This document shows, in pieces, positions 1 through 7,472 of a stretch of DNA of 15,727 nucleotides. Made by a program: the position numbers and the translations under genes. This DNA is from Sulfuricella sp. (GTDB lineage Bacteria; Pseudomonadota; Gammaproteobacteria; Burkholderiales; Sulfuricellaceae): NCBI GenBank assembly GCA_019911785.1, contig JAIOJM010000299.1, positions 1 through 15,727 of the forward strand, given 5' to 3'. Each line of letters opens with the position of its first letter. The first letter of the stretch is position 1. The notes beneath the pieces are model-generated. The model saw nothing but the letters and a program-made list of their open reading frames with translations. It did no database searches and was not told the DNA's origin.

Positions 1-8
1 ACAAATCC

Positions 9-85
9 TGGTCGGGGTGGAGAGATTCGAACTCCCGACATCCTGGTCCCAAACCAGGCGCGCTACCAGGCTACGCTACACCCCG
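9..85 (-). tRNA. trnP: tRNA-Pro (anticodon UGG) with encoded CCA
   Basis: Read on the minus strand, a 7-bp acceptor stem CGGGGTG/CACCCCG closes a full cloverleaf. The anticodon arm is CCTGG-TTTGGGA-CCAGG, giving anticodon TGG (proline, CCN codons). The T arm contains GTTCGAATC. The discriminator base is A and the 3' CCA is encoded (minus-strand bases 11-9), giving 77 nt. A consensus-like promoter lies a few bases upstream. Identity is clear from the anticodon and the fold. Confidence 0.97.
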
Positions 86-96
86 AAGAGCTGCGG

Positions 97-125
97 ATTC
101 TACTTGGCTGTGATGAAAAGGTCAA
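97..125 (-). promoter_or_regulatory. Sigma-70 promoter for tRNA-Pro
   Basis: On the minus strand TTGACC (plus 120-125) is separated by exactly 17 bp from TAGAAT (plus 97-102). The predicted start lies near base 90, about 5 nt before the mature tRNA 5' end, behind a discriminator rich in G and C as in many stable-RNA promoters. This is a sequence match only. Confidence 0.75.
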
Positions 126-158
126 TTCCTATCTGTGATCATGGATTGAGCTAACTTC

Positions 159-187
159 TTGACGTCGTGATGTCGCCCATTTAAGAT
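159..187 (+). promoter_or_regulatory. Sigma-70 promoter of the tetR-exporter operon
   Basis: TTGACG (159-164), a 17-bp spacer, then TAAGAT (182-187) make a good -35/-10 pair, predicting a start near base 194. This makes the GTG at 189 an unlikely initiation codon, because it would precede the transcript start. The -10 box overlaps the palindrome at 184-205. Confidence 0.65.
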
Positions 188-205
188 AGTGATTGATTAC
201 TATCT
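184..205. promoter_or_regulatory. Palindromic operator, probably for the TetR-family regulator
   Basis: A perfect inverted repeat AGATAGT-N8-ACTATCT spans 22 bp and covers the -10 box and the predicted transcription start of the downstream regulator. Length and position fit an autorepression operator of a TetR-family dimer. Binding by the adjacent regulator is inferred from position. Confidence 0.65.
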
Positions 206-218
206 AACGTCGGGCGAA

Positions 219-890
219 ATGCGTGAAGAAATGACTTCAACGGAAGGGGTGGACAAGCCGCGCAGACGCCGTATGGATGCGGGTGAGCGGCAGGAGGAGA
301 TTATCCGGGCGGCGCTTGACCTGGCGGCCAGCCGCGGGGTGGAGTCGGTGACCACGCAGGACATGGCGGATGCTTTGGGTTTGACCCAGGGCGCGATATT
401 CCGGCATTTTCCGACCAAGGATGCGATCTGGCTGGCAGCGATCCACTGGGTGCGCGGGCGCCTGATGAAGGTGGTGGACACGGCTGCGACCAAAGGCGAA
501 AATCCGCTGGATGCGCTGGAAAAGATGTTTTTTGCGCATGTCTCGTTCATCGCCAGGCACCCGGCTATTCCGCGCATGGTGTTCTCGGACCAGTTGCTGC
601 GCCGGGATACGCGTCTGAAACTCCTGATTCAGGAAATCCTGACCGGCTACGAGGCCAAAATTGCGGGTTTGCTTGGCCAGGCGAAGGCGGCCGGCCTGGC
701 CCGGCAGGATGTGGATGAGGACAGCGCGGCAACCTTGTTTATCGGCATGATTCAGGGTCTGGTATTGCAATCCAGTATATTCGGCGGGCGGCGTTCCTTG
801 CAGGATGAGGCGAAGAAGGTTTTCCCGATTTATCTGGATGGCATTCGGGCTCGGGTTCCAGATTCATGTCATGCCCGAAAACTGAAGTGA
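219..890 (+). CDS. TetR/AcrR-family transcriptional regulator
   Basis: About 223 residues, normal for TetR regulators. The N-terminal DNA-binding domain is clear: after a basic stretch (RRRR, residues 15-18), a helix ending in ASRG leads into the helix-turn-helix at about residues 45-64 (TTQDMADALGLTQGAIFRHF), followed by the typical PTKDAIW. The C-terminal half is the variable ligand/dimerisation domain. I chose ATG 219. ATG 231 is equally possible, and neither has a strong ribosome site. GTG 189 would lie upstream of the predicted transcription start. It is followed after 13 bp by the membrane fusion protein gene, so it probably controls the exporter and itself through the palindrome at 184-205. 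The inducer is unknown. Confidence 0.9.
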   Translation: MREEMTSTEGVDKPRRRRMDAGERQEEIIRAALDLAASRGVESVTTQDMADALGLTQGAIFRHFPTKDAIWLAAIHWVRGRLMKVVDTAATKGENPLDALEKMFFAHVSFIARHPAIPRMVFSDQLLRRDTRLKLLIQEILTGYEAKIAGLLGQAKAAGLARQDVDEDSAATLFIGMIQGLVLQSSIFGGRRSLQDEAKKVFPIYLDGIRARVPDSCHARKLK

Positions 891-903
891 AAAGAGGCGG
901 AAT

Positions 904-2070
904 ATGAAGGCTGGTTTTAAACGTTATCTTGTTCCCGCCGGCGTGGTGGCGGGCCTGTTCGCCGTGGCCTGGATCGCCATGACGCATGGGCCGATGGCGG
1001 TGCCGAAGGTGAAAACGATCGAAGCCGGTCTGGGTGATTTGCACCCGTCGGTATTCGGTGTCGGCACGGTCGAGGCGCGTTTGTCCTACGCCATCGGCCC
1101 GACCCAGGCCGGGCGGGTGTTGAGCGTGCGGGTGGATCATGGCGACAGCGTCAAGGCTGGACAAGTGTTGGGAGAGATTGACCCGGTCGACCTCGACGAA
1201 CGCATGAAAAGCGCTGGCCTGGCGGCACAGCGCGCGCGGCTCAATGTGGAATCGGCCGAGGCGCAGGTCAGGGAAGCGGCAAGTCGCCACAAGCAGGCAC
1301 AGGCCAATGCGCAGCGCTACCAGGATCTGGTGGCGAAGCATTTCGTCAGCCAGGAGGCGGCGGAGTCGCGGCGCAACGAAGCGGATATCGCCCGGGCCGC
1401 GCTGGATGCGTCGAAGTCCAATCTGGAAGCCATCCGGCGCGAGATGGCCAAGGCCGGATCGGAACGCGATGGCGTGGCGCTGCAGCGCGCCAATCTCAAG
1501 CTGGTCAGCCCGGTTGACGGCATCGTCATCGCCCGCGAGGCCGAGCCCGGCAATACTGTGGTGGCGGGGCAGGCCGTGCTGCGGGTGATCGATCCCGCCA
1601 GCCTGTGGGTGAGGGCGCGCATGGATCAGTCCAGTTCGCGCGGCCTTCAGCCAGGCCTTCCGGCAGAAATCGTGTTGCGCTCGCGCCAGGGCGTTGTCCT
1701 GAATGGGCGGGTGGCACGGGTCGATATCCAGAGCGACAGCCTGACCGAGGAGCGTCTGGTGAACGTCGTATTCGACCAGAAACCCGGCGAGATTTTCGTC
1801 GGCGAACTGGCCGAGGTTACGGTGAAGATGGCCTCCTTGAACAACGTATTGTTCGTGCCCAGCGCCGCGGTCAGGCGGGTGGAGAATAAGAACGGCGTGT
1901 GGCGGGTGGAGGCGGGCAAGGTGCGGTTCTCCCCGGTGACCATCGGGGTGCGGACACTGGATGGTCGCACCCAGATACTGAACGGACTGAAGGCGGGCGA
2001 CGCGGTGATCGTATACAGCCCGGTGGACCTGGAAGAAGGCAAGAAAGTGAAGGCAGGCAAGGCGGCATGA
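904..2070 (+). CDS. HlyD-like periplasmic membrane fusion protein of an ABC exporter
   Basis: 388 residues. One N-terminal membrane anchor (about 8-28) is followed by the first lipoyl half-motif (about 68-95, containing AGRVLSVRVDHGDSVKAGQV), a long Ala/Arg/Glu-rich coiled-coil hairpin (about 95-195), the second lipoyl half (KLVSPVDGIVIAREAEPGNTV, about 200-220), and beta-barrel plus membrane-proximal domains to the C-terminus. This is the adaptor that links an inner-membrane transporter to an outer-membrane channel. No outer-membrane channel gene is present here. A ribosome site (GAGGCGG) precedes the ATG. The stop overlaps the permease start by 4 bp (ATGA), implying translational coupling. 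Order adaptor-permease-ATPase matches DevBCA-type exporters. Substrate unknown. Confidence 0.92.
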   Translation: MKAGFKRYLVPAGVVAGLFAVAWIAMTHGPMAVPKVKTIEAGLGDLHPSVFGVGTVEARLSYAIGPTQAGRVLSVRVDHGDSVKAGQVLGEIDPVDLDERMKSAGLAAQRARLNVESAEAQVREAASRHKQAQANAQRYQDLVAKHFVSQEAAESRRNEADIARAALDASKSNLEAIRREMAKAGSERDGVALQRANLKLVSPVDGIVIAREAEPGNTVVAGQAVLRVIDPASLWVRARMDQSSSRGLQPGLPAEIVLRSRQGVVLNGRVARVDIQSDSLTEERLVNVVFDQKPGEIFVGELAEVTVKMASLNNVLFVPSAAVRRVENKNGVWRVEAGKVRFSPVTIGVRTLDGRTQILNGLKAGDAVIVYSPVDLEEGKKVKAGKAA

Positions 2071-3263
2071 TCAACCTCGCCTACCGCGACATCGCCAACG
2101 GTTTCGGCCGCTATCTGCTCACCAGCTTCGGGCTGGGGCTGCTGATCGGCGCGACCCTGACCATGGCGGGGGTGTACCGCGGCATGGTGGACGACGCCAA
2201 GGCGCTGATCAATGGCAGCGCCACCGATATCTGGGTGGTACAGCGCCATACCCTTGGGCCCTATGCTGAATCCTCCACCCTGCATGATGATGCCTGGCGT
2301 AGCATCGCCGGCTTGCCCGGCGTGGCGGAAGTGGGCAATGTGGCTTATCTCACCATGCAAGTGAAGTACAGGGACAAGGATGTGCGGGTGATGATCGCCG
2401 GCTTCGAATCGGGCAAGCCGGGCGAGCCGATGCGGCTGGTGGCGGGCAGGCCGGTGACGCGCTCCCATTACGAAGCGGTGGCGGACGTCAAGACCGGCTT
2501 CCAGGTCGGCAACAGGGTGCGTATCCGCCGCCACGAATACACCGTGGTGGGGCTGACCAGCCGCATGGTGTCGTCGGGCGGCGACCCGATGCTGTTCATT
2601 TCGCTCAAGGATGCCCAGGAAGTGCAGTTTCTCAAGGATAACGACGCCATCGTCGGCGACCGCGAACGGCTGGCTGCCAATCCGCAGTTGAATCGCCCCG
2701 GCGTACCCGGCTTGCTCAGCGCGGTGGAGGCGGACCGGTTTTCCAACCATAACGTCAATGCGGTGCTGGTGCGCGTTGCACCCGGTACGGATACGCGCCT
2801 GGTGGCGGACGGCATCCTGCGCTGGAAGCATCTGCAGGCTTACACCCGCGCCGACATGGAGCAAATCCTGGTGGCCAAGCTGATCGCCACCTCGGCCAAG
2901 CAGATCGGCCTGTTCCTGGTGATCCTGACTTTGGTGAGCACCGCCATCGTCGCGCTCACCGTGTATACCATGACCATGGGCAAGATCAAGGAAATCGCCG
3001 TGCTCAAGCTGATCGGCGCAAAAAACCGGGTGATCGTCGCCATGATCCTGCAGCAGGCGCTGGGACTGGGCGTGATCGGCTTTGTCATCGGCAAGACGGT
3101 GGCAACCTTCTGGGCGCCGATTTTCCCGAAATACGTGCTGCTGGAGATGGGCGATGCCGGCCGCGCCTTTGCCATCACCATGGTGATCTGTACGTTGGCG
3201 AGCATCCTGGCCATTCGCGCCGCGCTCAAGGTCAGCCCGGCAACAGCGATCGGGGGAGGCTGA
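2067..3263 (+). CDS. ABC exporter permease, FtsX/MacB type
   Basis: 398 residues from ATG 2067, which overlaps the previous stop as ATGA. One transmembrane helix lies near the N-terminus (about 16-36). A large periplasmic domain of the MacB core type follows (about 40-270). Three C-terminal helices complete the FtsX domain (about 275-305, 325-350, 368-388). The sequence KIKEIAVLKLIGAKNRVI after the second helix is the typical FtsX-family coupling segment. This four-helix topology is that of mechanotransmitting ABC permeases such as MacB, LolC/E and DevC, which drive export from the periplasmic side with an adaptor. The gene's stop shares one base with the ATPase start. An upstream in-frame extension to 1899 is open but lies inside the adaptor gene and is rejected. 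Confidence 0.9.
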   Translation: MINLAYRDIANGFGRYLLTSFGLGLLIGATLTMAGVYRGMVDDAKALINGSATDIWVVQRHTLGPYAESSTLHDDAWRSIAGLPGVAEVGNVAYLTMQVKYRDKDVRVMIAGFESGKPGEPMRLVAGRPVTRSHYEAVADVKTGFQVGNRVRIRRHEYTVVGLTSRMVSSGGDPMLFISLKDAQEVQFLKDNDAIVGDRERLAANPQLNRPGVPGLLSAVEADRFSNHNVNAVLVRVAPGTDTRLVADGILRWKHLQAYTRADMEQILVAKLIATSAKQIGLFLVILTLVSTAIVALTVYTMTMGKIKEIAVLKLIGAKNRVIVAMILQQALGLGVIGFVIGKTVATFWAPIFPKYVLLEMGDAGRAFAITMVICTLASILAIRAALKVSPATAIGGG

Positions 3264-3988
3264 TGGCTGAGCATACAGAGAAGCCCGCAATCAAGCTGGA
3301 GGGGCTGGTCAAGCGCTACGGCAGCGGTAGCAGCGCGGTGGAGGCGCTGAAAGGGGTGGACATGGAAGTCTGGCCCGGTGAAGTGGTCGGACTGCTCGGC
3401 CCCAGCGGTTCCGGCAAGACCACCCTGCTGCAATGCCTGGGCGCGGTGATCGACCCGACGGCCGGGCGCATTACGCTGGGCGGCGACGTGACCTTCGACG
3501 ACGGCTGGAAAATTTCCGATCTGCGCGAATTGCGCCGCGACCGCATCGGCTTCATTTTCCAGGCGCCGTATCTGATCCCCTTCCTCGACGCCACCGAAAA
3601 CGTTTCCTTGTTGCCGATGCTGGCCGGCAAGGCGAACGGCGAGGCGACCGCCCGCGCCCTGGATCTGCTCAAGGTGCTGGACGTGGCGCACCGCGCCGGG
3701 GCGCGCATTTCCGAGCTGTCCGGCGGAGAAGCGCAGCGCGTGGCGATTGCCCGTGCCCTCGCCAACAATCCGCCGATCATCCTCGCCGACGAGCCGACTG
3801 CGCCGCTGGACAGCCAGCGTTCCCTGACGGTGATGCGCATGCTCAACGAATTGGCGGCGCAGTATCGCACCGCAATCATCGTCGTCACCCACGACGACAA
3901 TATTATCCCTACCTTCAAGCGCCTCTACCGCATCCGCGAGGGCAAAGCGCATGAGGAAGCGGGGGAGGGAAGGGCGTTCGACGTGTAG
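3263..3988 (+). CDS. ABC exporter ATP-binding protein (MacB/LolD/DevA type)
   Basis: 241 residues, the normal length for a stand-alone ABC ATPase. Visible motifs: Walker A GPSGSGKT (46-53), Q-loop Gln100 in FIFQAPYLIP, signature LSGGE (152-156), Walker B IILADE (172-177), D-loop PLDSQ, and H-loop His210 in VVTHDD. The sequence DEPTAPLD replaces the commoner DEPTGNLD or DEPTAALD but keeps the catalytic Glu177. It supplies ATP hydrolysis for the permease just upstream; the ATG shares one base with the permease TGA. It is the last gene of the tetR operon, and no hairpin terminator is evident directly after it. Confidence 0.95.
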   Translation: MAEHTEKPAIKLEGLVKRYGSGSSAVEALKGVDMEVWPGEVVGLLGPSGSGKTTLLQCLGAVIDPTAGRITLGGDVTFDDGWKISDLRELRRDRIGFIFQAPYLIPFLDATENVSLLPMLAGKANGEATARALDLLKVLDVAHRAGARISELSGGEAQRVAIARALANNPPIILADEPTAPLDSQRSLTVMRMLNELAAQYRTAIIVVTHDDNIIPTFKRLYRIREGKAHEEAGEGRAFDV

Positions 3989-4024
3989 TGCTGAAAAGGC
4001 GATACCCGTGCGAGAAAATGGGGT

Positions 4025-4051
4025 TGAGCAAACCTGTTGAGGGGTGAGCAA
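4025..4051 (+). repeat. Pair of TGAGCAA direct repeats, 20 bp apart
   Basis: TGAGCAA occurs at 4025-4031 and again at 4045-4051, exactly two helical turns apart, in the leader of the small secreted protein gene. A weak promoter-like pair TTGAGG (4037-4042) and TAACAT (4061-4066, spacer 18) sits on top of it. Regulatory use is a guess. Confidence 0.3.
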
Positions 4052-4103
4052 GACCAGAAGTAACATCTTTTGACAATTATCTGACGTAATCAGGAGAAAA
4101 TTT

Positions 4104-4619
4104 ATGCATTCGTCCTTTATCAAGGCAATTCGCTTCGTGGCAACAACCGGAATCGTACTGAGTTTGACCGTGGCGGGCAGGGTGGCGACGGCGCAAGACC
4201 ACGACCATGAACATGGCGCATCTTCCGGCGCGCCGTCGGTCCTTTCACTCAAGCAGGGCAGGAAATGGCCGACCGATGCCAGTCTGCGCCAAGGCATGAG
4301 CGGCATCCGGGACGCGATGGAAGAGCCGATGCCGGCCATTTATGCCGGCAAGGCCGATTCCGCCCAGTTCGAAATCCGGGCCAGACGGGTGAATGAACAG
4401 ATCGCTTTCATGGTGCAGAACTGCAAGCTGGACAAGGAAACCGATGCCATGCTCCATCTCGTGCTGGCGGAAATCATCGCCGGCGCGGAGGCAATGGAGG
4501 GAAAAAACAAGGAACTGGATAGACGCGGCGGCGCCGCGAAGGTGATGCATGCACTGGAAAACTACGGCCGCTATTTCGATCACCCCGACTGGCGGCCATT
4601 GAAACCGGGCAAGTTCTGA
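4104..4619 (+). CDS. Small secreted protein with N-terminal His/Asp cluster
   Basis: 171 residues with a clear signal peptide: basic start, hydrophobic core (about 11-24), likely cleavage after ATA at residue 30. The mature protein begins QDHDHEHG, a possible metal-binding cluster. The remainder is soluble and predicted mostly helical, with the recognisable stretch GRKWPTDASLRQGM and a single Cys in QNCKLD. It resembles small periplasmic helical proteins of unknown function that turn up near metal or nitrogen-oxide genes; I cannot name the family with confidence. The ATG follows a good ribosome site (AGGAG). A 115-bp gap from the ATPase gene suggests its own promoter. It ends at a convergent hairpin. 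Confidence 0.75.
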   Translation: MHSSFIKAIRFVATTGIVLSLTVAGRVATAQDHDHEHGASSGAPSVLSLKQGRKWPTDASLRQGMSGIRDAMEEPMPAIYAGKADSAQFEIRARRVNEQIAFMVQNCKLDKETDAMLHLVLAEIIAGAEAMEGKNKELDRRGGAAKVMHALENYGRYFDHPDWRPLKPGKF

Positions 4620-4630
4620 CCATCGCGAAA

Positions 4631-4668
4631 GCGCCTTTAACATGCGCAACCACGCAGGTTAAAGGCGC
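4631..4668. terminator. Bidirectional hairpin between convergent genes
   Basis: GCGCCTTTAAC (4631-4641) is perfectly complementary to GTTAAAGGCGC (4658-4668). Inside the loop TGCG and CGCA can add four more pairs. It lies 11 bp after the plus-strand stop at 4619 and 5 bp after the minus-strand stop at 4674. There is no good T tract on the plus strand and only TTT on the minus side, so efficiency is uncertain. Confidence 0.65.
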
Positions 4669-4673
4669 ATCGA

Positions 4674-6026
4674 TCAATCCCCGTTTATGCCCTTGATGTC
4701 TGCCTGAATCTCCAGCTTCTTTGTTTTTTCCCACAAATTCTTGCGGCTGATGCCGAGGGCGGCGGCGGTGTTTCCCATGTGCCACTGGTGGTGATTGAGC
4801 GCATTTACGATATAGCGGCGTTCGCAGGCTTGCAGGTATTGATTGAGGTCGGCTTCGGGCACGGCGGCGAGGCCTTGTGGCAGCAGGCCATCCTCGAACA
4901 AGTCGTCTGTTTTCAATGTCTCGTCATTATTCAGGATGTAGGCCCGCTCGATGGCGTGCTTCAGTTCGCGCACGTTGCCGGGCCAGGGGTAATCCAGCAG
5001 CGCCAGTTCGGCGCTGGGCTGGAGGGATTTCTTCTTTACCCCATGCTGTGCCGCGTATTGTTCCAGGAACAATTCGGCAAACCACAGAATGTCTTCCTTG
5101 CGCTCCCGCAGGGGCGGAATCCTGAGCTGGATCACGTTGATGCGGTAAAAGAGGTCTTCGCGGAATGTTCCCTGCTCCACCATCTGCTTCAGATTCCGGT
5201 GGGTGGCGCACACCAGGCGCAGATTGACGGGAATCGGTGCCTCGCCGCCGACGCGCACGATGTTTCGCTCCTGGATGACGCGCAATAGCTTGACCTGCAT
5301 CGCCAGCGGCATCTCGCCGATTTCATCGAGGAACAGCGTGCCGCCGTCGGCTTGTTCGAACAGGCCCTTCTTGGTGCGGGCGGCACCGGTGAAGGCGCCT
5401 TTCTCGTAACCGAACAGCTCAGCCTCCATCAGGCTTTCCGTGATCGCGCCGCAATTGACGGCGACAAAGGGTTTTCCGGCGGCTTTGGGGTCGTTTTTGT
5501 GCAGTTCCAGCGCCACTTTTTCCTTGCCCACGCCGGATTCTCCCGCAATCAGGATGGTGCTGGCGTGCAGAGCCAGGCGCGGCAGCATGTCGGCGATGCG
5601 GCGCATCGCCGCGGACAGCCCCAGGCCAGGTTTGGTGCTTCGGGAAGGGCGTGCCGATGTGGCCAGGACACGGATCTTGTCCATCAGCTGGTCGAGGTCG
5701 AACGGCTTGGTGACGTAGTCCGCCGCTCCCCGTTTGAGCAGGCTCACCGCCGTGTCGATCGAGCCGAAGCCGGTGATGAAGATGAAGGGCGGTAGCGCCA
5801 CGCCCGATTGGAGCAGGCGGGCAAACATCGCGTCGCCGGAGAGGTCGGGCAGGCGGATGTCGCTGATCGCCACGGCATAATCCTTCTTGCCCAGGCTTGC
5901 CAGGGCGCTTGCCGCGGTCTTGTGCCAATCGCAGGCGTAACCTTCCAGTTCGAAGCGGTCGCACAGGGATTCCCCCATGATCTCGTCGTCCTCCACCAGG
6001 CACAGGCGGGGCAGCTCGGCGCTCAT
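4674..6026 (-). CDS. Sigma-54-dependent response regulator, NtrC family (ArxR-like)
   Basis: 450 residues from the ATG at 6026, which overlaps the kinase stop as ATGA. The receiver domain has acidic pocket Asp13/Asp14, phosphoacceptor Asp56 (ISDIRLP), Thr85 and Lys107 (VTKPFD). The AAA+ domain has Walker A GESGVGKE (162-169), an intact GAFTGA sigma-54 contact loop (210-215) and Walker B GGTLFLDE (228-235). A Fis-type helix-turn-helix ends the protein ([20 protein letters not shown]). It should activate sigma-54 promoters by remodelling the closed complex. The only exact sigma-54 promoter I see is that of the molybdoenzyme operon (8550-8565). The longer reading frame upstream of 6026 overlaps the kinase gene and is not used. 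Confidence 0.95.
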   Translation of the reverse strand: MSAELPRLCLVEDDEIMGESLCDRFELEGYACDWHKTAASALASLGKKDYAVAISDIRLPDLSGDAMFARLLQSGVALPPFIFITGFGSIDTAVSLLKRGAADYVTKPFDLDQLMDKIRVLATSARPSRSTKPGLGLSAAMRRIADMLPRLALHASTILIAGESGVGKEKVALELHKNDPKAAGKPFVAVNCGAITESLMEAELFGYEKGAFTGAARTKKGLFEQADGGTLFLDEIGEMPLAMQVKLLRVIQERNIVRVGGEAPIPVNLRLVCATHRNLKQMVEQGTFREDLFYRINVIQLRIPPLRERKEDILWFAELFLEQYAAQHGVKKKSLQPSAELALLDYPWPGNVRELKHAIERAYILNNDETLKTDDLFEDGLLPQGLAAVPEADLNQYLQACERRYIVNALNHHQWHMGNTAAALGISRKNLWEKTKKLEIQADIKGINGD

Positions 6027-7471
6027 GCCGCATGCTCCTCTAGCGGCAAGGTCACGATGAACCGGGTTTCTCCGGGCTGGCTTTGCACCATGATCTCTCC
6101 TTTCAGTTGCTGCACGATCTGGTAGGTGACCCACAGCCCCAGGCCGTGCCCGCCCTCGCGGCCGGTGGCGAACGGCTCGAACAGATATCCCAGCTGTTCG
6201 GCCTCGATATGCTTGCCGTCGTTCTCGATCAGCAGGGTCAGGCTGCCGCTGTCCCGGTAAATATGGCAGCGTACGCGGCCCCGCGGTTCCACTGCCTGAA
6301 TCGCGTTGAGCAGCAGGTTGATCAGGATTTGCCGCACCAGGGTCGAGGGCAGCGGCAGGGTGTCCAGAATGTCGTTTTCCCACGCCAGTTCGGCCGTTTT
6401 TCTGTGGGCATCGGGCAGCACCAGGGTGCGGGTATCCTCGATGTCCTGCACCGTGAGGGAATGGCTCTGGAATTTGGCCTCTACCAGCAGGGCGGCGATG
6501 GTGTCCTTGATCTGCAGCAGCCCCCGTTCCAGCAGCGAGATGGTTTTCGCGGTCTGGGGGTCGGTGTTGTCGTGCTTTTTGAAGGTGCTGATCGCATTCA
6601 GCATGCCGCCCAAGGGGTTGTTGATCTCGTGGGCGATGCCCGCTGCCAGCCGCCCCACCGCCGCCAGCCGCTCGGAAAAGAACATCTGCTTTTCCAGGTT
6701 CTCCTTGTGCTTCAGCTCGCCCAGCATGCGCCTGAAAGCCATGCCGACCTGACCGATCTCGTCCCTGGATTCATACAGTTTGCATTCCAGGTCGTCGGGC
6801 AGGGTTTGCCCCACCTTGCCCATGCACTTGGCGAGTTGAGTCAGGGGGGCCGCCATGCGCCAGGCCCAGTACCAGTTCATCGGCAACAGCACGGCCAGCG
6901 CCAGCAGCGTCATGATGATGGCGCGCCGGGCGATGTCGTAGAAGCGCGGCAGGAACATCGACCTGGAATACCCCATCACCAGGGAGCCGAGTGCCACGCC
7001 ATCGGAAATGATGGGGGTCACCATGTAAAACTTGTCCGATCCGGCCAGTTCAACCGCTTTCGGCTCGGTGCCGCGATAATCGGCGATCGTCTGCTGCAGA
7101 TGGGCAAGGTCCGGACTGGCGCGGGCGGGGTCGGAAAGCATGGGGTATTGCATGGGATGGGTGGAAACGTAAACCTGCTGGCGCGCATCCAGCACCAGGA
7201 TTTCTTCCGCCTGATTGAGGTTCGCATCCGGGGTGGCCTGGAACGGCGAATTGATGATTTCATAGGCGCGCCATACATCGTCGTGCACGATGGCCGGAGT
7301 GATAGTGTGGGCCAGCACCCGTCCCATGCTGCCGGAATTCAGCAGCACGTCCCGCTTCAGGTCGTCGTAGGCGCGGAACATCAGGGAGGCGGTGACCACC
7401 AGTGCGGTAAAGATGACCAGCACGCTGCCGCGCAGGGGGATCTTGTAGCGGAAGCTGAGGTCGCGGAACAT
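6023..7471 (-). CDS. Membrane sensor histidine kinase (ArxS-like)
   Basis: 482 residues from ATG 7471, preceded by GGAGAAG at good spacing and starting 1 nt after the binding-protein stop. The TTG at 7486 would be 15 nt earlier and is less likely. Layout: transmembrane helix 1 (about 14-36), periplasmic sensor region (about 37-180), helix 2 (about 183-205), HAMP linker, dimerisation/phosphotransfer helix with His281 in AHEINNPLGGM, and an ATPase domain with N-box (INLLLNAIQA) and G-boxes (GGHGLGLW). His281 should phosphorylate the response regulator encoded downstream. The periplasmic portion probably takes its signal from the binding protein encoded upstream, as proposed for ArxX/ArxS. The three genes form one minus-strand operon. 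Confidence 0.93.
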   Translation of the reverse strand: MFRDLSFRYKIPLRGSVLVIFTALVVTASLMFRAYDDLKRDVLLNSGSMGRVLAHTITPAIVHDDVWRAYEIINSPFQATPDANLNQAEEILVLDARQQVYVSTHPMQYPMLSDPARASPDLAHLQQTIADYRGTEPKAVELAGSDKFYMVTPIISDGVALGSLVMGYSRSMFLPRFYDIARRAIIMTLLALAVLLPMNWYWAWRMAAPLTQLAKCMGKVGQTLPDDLECKLYESRDEIGQVGMAFRRMLGELKHKENLEKQMFFSERLAAVGRLAAGIAHEINNPLGGMLNAISTFKKHDNTDPQTAKTISLLERGLLQIKDTIAALLVEAKFQSHSLTVQDIEDTRTLVLPDAHRKTAELAWENDILDTLPLPSTLVRQILINLLLNAIQAVEPRGRVRCHIYRDSGSLTLLIENDGKHIEAEQLGYLFEPFATGREGGHGLGLWVTYQIVQQLKGEIMVQSQPGETRFIVTLPLEEHAA

Positions 7472-7472
7472 G

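Noticed and set aside
189..218. GTG start at 189 for the TetR-family gene
   Set aside because: It would begin a few bases before the predicted transcription start and inside the operator palindrome.
1899..2066. Longer permease reading frame starting at 1899
   Set aside because: The extension overlaps the membrane fusion protein gene in another frame; ATG 2067 gives a normal FtsX-type N-terminus and an ATGA overlap.
4070..4075. Perfect TTGACA upstream of the small secreted protein gene
   Set aside because: No -10 element at 16-18 bp; that position is the ribosome site.
4052..4103. Possible sigma-54 promoter or FNR-type box before the small secreted protein gene
   Set aside because: No GG-N10-GC pair is present, and the TTGAC-N4-ATCTG similarity to an FNR box is too weak.
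2840..4339. Long minus-strand open frame (499 codons) and similar ones at 1647-3290, 8684-10285, 10122-11486 and 12321-13730
   Set aside because: They are antisense to well-supported genes, show no domain motifs and are His/Arg/Gln-rich as expected of antisense frames in GC-rich DNA.
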